Of a DNA stretch of 18,819 bases, positions 14,924 to 18,819 are shown piece after piece; the first letter of the stretch is position 1, and the number at the start of each line of letters is the position of its first letter. The stretch is taken from positions 1-18,819 of the forward strand of contig CAIOUK010000127.1 of NCBI GenBank assembly GCA_903861445.1, given 5' to 3'. Both the position numbers and the translations under genes were made by a program. The stretch is from an uncultured Verrucomicrobia subdivision 3 bacterium. Lineage in GTDB: Bacteria; Verrucomicrobiota; Verrucomicrobiia; Limisphaerales; UBA11358. The notes under the pieces were generated by a model. It saw only the letters and a program-made list of their open reading frames with translations, had not been told where the DNA came from and searched no databases.

Positions 14924-15964
14924 TCAACGTGTGCGTTCAAAGGCCATCCGCCAAAAGCCGTCGCTGCGGGCGGCGAGAAAGGTCAGCGGATTTTGCAGCG
15001 CGGGTGTTAGCACCAGCCGTTGCAACCAGTGCGCCCAGCGCAGGCGGCGGGAAAATTGTTCGTCACACGTCTGCGCAATTTGTTGTCGCGCCGCCGCCCA
15101 GGAGATCTCCCCGCGACTCCACGCAGCCAGCGGCGCGACAGCCAGCTCTGCTGATTCAAAGGCCATGGACATGCCGTTGCCGGTGACGGGTGGAATCATC
15201 GTGATGGCGTCGCCTACACAAATTTCTGGCCGTTCGACCGCGCGCTGTGGCCGCAATGAAAGGCCGGCAACGGCGCAAAATGAAGTCTCGTCGAACTCTG
15301 CCGAAGCGAGCCGTTCGCGTAACGGCGAGCCGGGCAAACCACGCAGGAGTTCGCGGGAATTGGCCGGAAGATTTTCGCCGGCCTGACGGCGGAATAGGCC
15401 GCAGACATTCACCTCGCCGTCAGCCAAGCGGCACAGCCCGACATAGCCTTGCGGGGAAAAGTGCATTTCGAGATCGGCCGTCAGCGCCACCTTGCGCGCG
15501 TGGAGTTTCAAGCCGAACCAATGTGTGCCATGCTCTTTGGTCTGCGCTCGCCGCCCGCTGGCACGGATGACGCCCTCGGTGAAATCTTCTACTGCAGCAC
15601 GCCGGCCTTCATTTAATTCGCCACCCAGTTCGCGAAATTTTCCGGCCAGCGCGGCGTCGAGCTTGAAGCGCGGTAGGCAAAGCGCGGGCGACGGCAACGG
15701 GCGCGGCGGAGTGGAATGAGCCGTTGAAAAAAACGCCGCCGTGTGTGCGCGAATTACCCCGGTCTCGTCGAACATTTCGCGCAGGCCGAGCCGCGCAATG
15801 GATTCCTGCCCGCGGCCGCTGATGAATTCGCCGCAGACGCGATGGCGTGGATAATTTCCAGCCTCGTCAATCGTCACTGGAATTTCCAGTCGTCGCAGTG
15901 CAATGCCGAGCGTGAGTCCCGCTAGGCCGCCACCGACGATTCGAATAGGTTTGGGCATGGTCAT
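14924..15964 (-). CDS. FAD-dependent oxidoreductase/monooxygenase (geranylgeranyl-reductase-like)
   Basis: A flavoprotein of 346 residues with an N-terminal Rossmann motif IRIVGGGLAGLTLGIALRR (residues 7-25) and the second FAD motif CVGDAITMIPPVTGNGMSMAFESAELAV (about 240-267, GD...P..G.GM). HRVCGEFISGRG (about 40-51) is typical of the UbiH/geranylgeranyl-reductase-like group. I chose ATG 15964 because it lies one base after the methyltransferase stop; an ATG two codons later is also possible, and the longer frame upstream runs into the methyltransferase gene. Placed after a type III PKS and a methyltransferase, it most probably hydroxylates or oxidises the phenolic product, as SrsC does in the Streptomyces srsABC system. 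That role is by analogy; halogenation is unlikely because no tryptophan-halogenase motif is seen. Confidence 0.88.
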   Translation of the reverse strand: MTMPKPIRIVGGGLAGLTLGIALRRLEIPVTIDEAGNYPRHRVCGEFISGRGQESIARLGLREMFDETGVIRAHTAAFFSTAHSTPPRPLPSPALCLPRFKLDAALAGKFRELGGELNEGRRAAVEDFTEGVIRASGRRAQTKEHGTHWFGLKLHARKVALTADLEMHFSPQGYVGLCRLADGEVNVCGLFRRQAGENLPANSRELLRGLPGSPLRERLASAEFDETSFCAVAGLSLRPQRAVERPEICVGDAITMIPPVTGNGMSMAFESAELAVAPLAAWSRGEISWAAARQQIAQTCDEQFSRRLRWAHWLQRLVLTPALQNPLTFLAARSDGFWRMAFERTR

Positions 15965-15965
15965 T

Positions 15966-16649
15966 TTATTCGCGGCGGCACGCGATGAACAGGTGGCTGA
16001 ATAGACCGGCACGGCGTTCGGTCAATCGCCAGTTTTCTTTGTCCGGCCAGAGCGCGGAGATTTCCGGTCCCGCAAATCCGGCGCGAATACTGACCACGGC
16101 GTCGTGGCGCGTCACGTCATTGCAACCGATCAACCAGAGCAGTTGGCCAACGAGCGATGGCTGGGTGAAACGATGCGGCTCGACCGCGACGAACAGGTTG
16201 GTGCTTTGGGAAATTTTATGGAGCAGCGCGGACAATGGCGCATCCTCGAAGTGGTGCAAAAACAGATTGGCTACGACCACGGGTTTCACGTCGGCGGGCG
16301 ACCAGTTAAACGCATCGGCAACCACGGCCTCCGCGCGCCAGTGCAGCTTGGCGAAAGATACAAGCGTCTCGGCGGAAATATTGTTCTGCAAGTCCAGCAG
16401 CGTGGTTTGCACATCCGGCCAGCGTGGGGAAAGCCGTTGGGCGACGCGTAGCAGAAAATTTCCGTCACCGGCGCCCAGTTCAACGATTTGTTTTGGCGTG
16501 GCAGAGAGATTGTTTTCCAAGACCCGCGCCAGGATGATATGGTTGCGCATCCACCAATTGATGCGGCGCAGGTCGCGGCGCGAGCGGCGGGCGCGCGGAT
16601 CGGCCGGCGGCAGCGCGTCGAGCCATTCGGGTTGGACGAGGCGTTTCAC
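15966..16649 (-). CDS. Class I SAM-dependent methyltransferase
   Basis: A 227-residue methyltransferase with the SAM-binding motif I IVELGAGDGNFL (55-66), an acidic residue after the second strand (TTLLDLQNN), and VVANLFLHHFEDAPL (motif IV region), as in ubiquinone/phenolic O- or C-methyltransferases. I chose the GTG at 16647-16649, which overlaps the PKS stop codon (GTGA) and gives MKRLVQPEWLDALPPADPRA; the frame continues 21 codons further upstream inside the PKS gene but that part looks unconserved. It sits between a type III PKS and a flavoenzyme, so its likely substrate is the polyketide phenol made by the PKS. The exact position methylated cannot be told. Confidence 0.87.
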   Translation of the reverse strand: MKRLVQPEWLDALPPADPRARRSRRDLRRINWWMRNHIILARVLENNLSATPKQIVELGAGDGNFLLRVAQRLSPRWPDVQTTLLDLQNNISAETLVSFAKLHWRAEAVVADAFNWSPADVKPVVVANLFLHHFEDAPLSALLHKISQSTNLFVAVEPHRFTQPSLVGQLLWLIGCNDVTRHDAVVSIRAGFAGPEISALWPDKENWRLTERRAGLFSHLFIACRRE

Positions 16650-17707
16650 GAGCCGACTTTCAGCAACGCGCCGTGACAACTGAAACCGGCCCCGAACGCC
16701 GACATCCACCACAAGCCGTCTGGAACCGGGTCGCGCAGGGCGCGTTCAAGCACGAAGTAAACGGTGGGGCTGCTGATGTTGCCAAACTCGCGCAGGATGG
16801 CAGCGCTGTGACGCACGTCGGTTTCGGCGAGGCCGAGTTTATCGCGCAAGGCGAGCAGCACATCGCGCCCGCCGGTGTGGAGAATCCAGCCGGTAATCTG
16901 ATTCCGTTTCACACCAGCGGCGGCGAGCGTGGTGGAAAATAATTTGGCGGCTTCGGCTCCGGCAATCTGTGGCACTTCCGGCATCAAGATGTTGCGCAGC
17001 ATTCCGTTTTTGTGGCTGAAGCGAAGGATGTCACGTTTCTCCGGAGCGAGGTGAGACGCGGCGGTCTGCCATTTCACCCGCCGCCGATCGGGCACAGGTT
17101 CATTTGCTAAAACCGCCGCGCCCGCGCCGTCGCCGAACAAGCAGGCGCTGATAAGCACACCGGGGTCGTTATCCAGATAAAATGCCGCACTGCAAACTTC
17201 GACGCAGATGGAGAGAATTTTTTTTGCGCGACCGGCGGCAAGAATGGATTCGGCTGTTCGAAAATTCGGCAACGCTGCGCCGCAACCTTGGCCGACAAGG
17301 TCGAGGGCGAAAATATCCGGACGCAAGCTAAGTTGCTCGGCGACATAACTCGTCAGACCGGGACAAAGATAACCGGTGCAGGTGCTGATGAGCACGGCGT
17401 CCATTTCGGCCGCCGAACAGTTTGCATCGGCGAGTGCGCGGCGGGCGGCTTCCGTGGCGAGCATGGGCGCGTGCCGGGTGAAGCGGGACTGTAACGCATC
17501 GGGAGTCTGATCAAATACCTCGGCCAGCGGTTCGAGGGCGAGGTGGCGAGCGTCAATACCGTTGTCGCCGCAGAGCACTTTCTTGAGAATGGCGCGCGCG
17601 CGTGGCTCAAGCTTTGGGAACGGCGCCGATTTTTGCAACGCCGCCCAGGATTCGCGTTGGGAGTATCGTTGTGTTGGGGCGGCGGTTCCAAGCCCGATGA
17701 AAAACAT
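16646..17707 (-). CDS. Type III polyketide synthase (chalcone/stilbene synthase family)
   Basis: A homodimeric ketosynthase that condenses malonyl-CoA units on an acyl-CoA starter to make alkylresorcinols or alkylpyrones. The catalytic triad is complete: Cys142 in DLVGQGCGAALPN, His277 in WILHTGGRDVL, and Asn310 in EFGNISSPTVYFVL. The N-terminal LGTAAPTQRY and the TSTCTGYLCPGL-like segment (here ISTCTGYLCPGL, 107-118) are also typical, and the length (353) is normal for the bacterial group. Start ATG gives the standard N-terminus; no Shine-Dalgarno. It is the first gene of a minus-strand operon with a methyltransferase (4-bp overlap), a flavoenzyme and thiE. Only about 43 bp separate it from the palindromic terminator of the upstream phosphofructokinase gene, so its promoter must lie in or overlap that short gap. 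The starter chain length is not predictable by eye. Confidence 0.95.
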   Translation of the reverse strand: MFFIGLGTAAPTQRYSQRESWAALQKSAPFPKLEPRARAILKKVLCGDNGIDARHLALEPLAEVFDQTPDALQSRFTRHAPMLATEAARRALADANCSAAEMDAVLISTCTGYLCPGLTSYVAEQLSLRPDIFALDLVGQGCGAALPNFRTAESILAAGRAKKILSICVEVCSAAFYLDNDPGVLISACLFGDGAGAAVLANEPVPDRRRVKWQTAASHLAPEKRDILRFSHKNGMLRNILMPEVPQIAGAEAAKLFSTTLAAAGVKRNQITGWILHTGGRDVLLALRDKLGLAETDVRHSAAILREFGNISSPTVYFVLERALRDPVPDGLWWMSAFGAGFSCHGALLKVGS

Positions 17708-17750
17708 GACCGACTTTAGCGCAGGTGTGGCGGTTGCGCGAATTTTTAGA

Positions 17751-17788
17751 AAATAAAAACGGCGGCGGAAATATTTCCGCCGCCGTTT
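17751..17788 (-). terminator. Intrinsic terminator of the phosphofructokinase gene (perfect 32-bp palindrome)
   Basis: A perfect 16 + 16 bp palindrome at 17757-17788: an arm of AAACGGCGGCGGAAAT meets its exact complement at the centre with no unpaired base in between. It lies 22 bp after the stop of the phosphofructokinase gene and, on the minus strand, is followed by a T-rich stretch (complement of 17751-17759). The bottom A/T pairs extend the stem into the T-tract, as in strong bidirectional-type terminators. Confidence 0.88.
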
Positions 17789-17810
17789 CGCATTAAAATA
17801 ATTTTAATTT

Positions 17811-18819
17811 TTACTTGAGACCGGCGAGATAGCCGAAGCGTTTCTTAAATTCTTCCGGCGTCACCTTGATGATAGCGGCGAGCTTCGCGAGCTGCTTGGC
17901 ATCGTCGAAATCCTCGCGTTCGAGGCGGATCATGTAGGCCTGCGCGCATTCAAAAGCTTCGCCGTCCACGTTGACCTTGCGGTTCTGCATCCGGCCGGTC
18001 TTGGGGTCAAGCATGTCGTCAAAGGGCAGGGGATTCATTTTGCCGTCCACAAAGCTGATGATGGCGCCGAATTTTTCGGCGGCGGGCGAGCGGAGAAATT
18101 TCACCGCCGCGTAGCCGAGGTCGCGGGTGTATTCGGCGTCGAACGGAATCGGGTCGGCGCAGCGCAACTCGTAGCCGAGATCCTTGTCAATGAACGTCAT
18201 TTTGATGCCGAGCTTTTCCAGGCGCACGGTCAAAAGTTCTTTCATCAGGCGGCCAAATTCGATTTCGCCGAGGCGCAGATGGCCGTGGTCGTCGCGGATG
18301 ACTTTGCCGAAACGCTCCAACTGGCCTTTGGGCAGCGCGGCGACGAGACCTTTTTCGCCGAGCGATTCAATCAAGCCTTCCGCCAAAACCACCAACCCGT
18401 AACGCGAGCCTTCCGCCGTGCGTTTGATGATGGAGCCGATGATGATGTCGCAAACTTCGTCCACCGTGACCGGACGGCCGCGAAACTCCTCGGAAATAAT
18501 GGAGAGCGTCGCCGCCGAAGCCTTGGCGATGCCGAGCGCGAGATGCCCCGCCGCGCGCCCCATGCTGATGATCAAATACCAGCGCGACGTGGTGCGCGCG
18601 TCTTCGATCAGGTTGCGGACGATTTGCACGCCGTAGTGTCGGGCGGTTTCGTAGCCAAACGTCGGCGCAGTGCCGGGCAGCGGCAGATCGTTATCAATCG
18701 TCTTCGGAACGTGGGCAACCTTGATTTTACCCTTGCTGTATTTGGCGACGTAGCTGGCGGAAAAGGCCGTGTCGTCGCCGCCGATGCTGACCAGCGCGGT
18801 GATGCCGAGCTTCTCGAAC
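17811..18819 (-). CDS. Pyrophosphate-dependent 6-phosphofructokinase, 5' end outside window
   Basis: Phosphorylates fructose-6-phosphate with PPi, reversibly, in glycolysis/gluconeogenesis. The reading frame is open to the window edge; 335 residues are visible and about 60-90 N-terminal residues are missing. The visible part begins FEKLGITALVSIGGDDTAFSA. The GGDD motif (residues 13-16 from the edge), in place of the GGDG of ATP enzymes, and PKTIDND (38-44), in place of PGTIDND, are the two known markers of PPi dependence. MGRAAGHLAL further on is the conserved substrate-binding MGRxxG region. The methionine that a codon-by-codon reading suggests at 18629 is an internal GTG valine (ETARHYGVQIVRN), not the start. 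A strong palindromic terminator follows. I give no gene symbol because naming varies (pfp/pfkA). Confidence 0.93.
   Translation of the reverse strand, partial: FEKLGITALVSIGGDDTAFSASYVAKYSKGKIKVAHVPKTIDNDLPLPGTAPTFGYETARHYGVQIVRNLIEDARTTSRWYLIISMGRAAGHLALGIAKASAATLSIISEEFRGRPVTVDEVCDIIIGSIIKRTAEGSRYGLVVLAEGLIESLGEKGLVAALPKGQLERFGKVIRDDHGHLRLGEIEFGRLMKELLTVRLEKLGIKMTFIDKDLGYELRCADPIPFDAEYTRDLGYAAVKFLRSPAAEKFGAIISFVDGKMNPLPFDDMLDPKTGRMQNRKVNVDGEAFECAQAYMIRLEREDFDDAKQLAKLAAIIKVTPEEFKKRFGYLAGLK

Noticed and set aside
15965..16012. Longer N-terminus for the flavoenzyme (16 more codons)
   Set aside because: It would overlap the methyltransferase C-terminus and puts an unconserved segment before the Rossmann motif. 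The ATG at 15964 fits the family better.

Overview
The window looks like chromosomal DNA of a GC-rich environmental bacterium, most likely a member of the Verrucomicrobiota (Pedosphaera/Limisphaerales type). The basis is the mixture of genes: a sorbosone-dehydrogenase-like beta-propeller fused to a diheme 'HNE_0200-type' module and a C-terminal lectin-like sandwich, a PPi-dependent phosphofructokinase, a short type III polyketide synthase operon, and almost no Shine-Dalgarno sequences. No rRNA or other marker is present, so the phylum is an inference.

Layout. (1) 1-4542, plus strand: the 3' part of prfC (release factor 3), an AT-richer orphan gene for a membrane protein, and a Uup-type ABC-F ATPase. 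(2) 4571-7605, minus strand: a TolC-family outer-membrane channel and then purH, which ends in a good intrinsic terminator at 4571-4604. (3) 7606-7793: a divergent control region holding a short CCTACC hairpin, an 18-bp TetR-like inverted repeat, and a striking 75-bp REP/BIME-like element built from two inverted 28-bp hairpin units. (4) 7794-11210, plus strand: a tightly coupled operon, HlyD-like lipoprotein - small novel lipoprotein - ABC ATPase - ABC-2 permease, each junction a 4-bp ATGA/GTGA overlap. With the divergent tolC-like gene it forms a complete tripartite exporter of the YbhGFSR type, but with one ATPase and one permease. (5) 11331-14264, plus strand: a large secreted multidomain quinoprotein/diheme oxidoreductase. 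(6) 14252-17707, minus strand: type III polyketide synthase - methyltransferase - FAD-dependent oxygenase/reductase - thiE. The first three overlap or nearly abut, as in srsABC-type phenolic-lipid cassettes of actinomycetes. (7) 17751-18819, minus strand: a PPi-dependent 6-phosphofructokinase (5' end outside the window), terminated by a perfect 32-bp palindrome.

How they work together: the exporter block (tolC-like, hlyD-like, lipoprotein, ATPase, permease) is one functional unit arranged around a shared control region. The polyketide block is a second unit that probably makes a methylated, oxidised alkylresorcinol, alkylpyrone or alkylquinone lipid. The remaining genes are housekeeping (prfC, uup, purH, thiE, PPi-PFK) or oxidative metabolism. 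The most unusual sequence is the REP-like doublet inside the exporter control region. The most unusual gene is the small lipoprotein threaded into the exporter operon.
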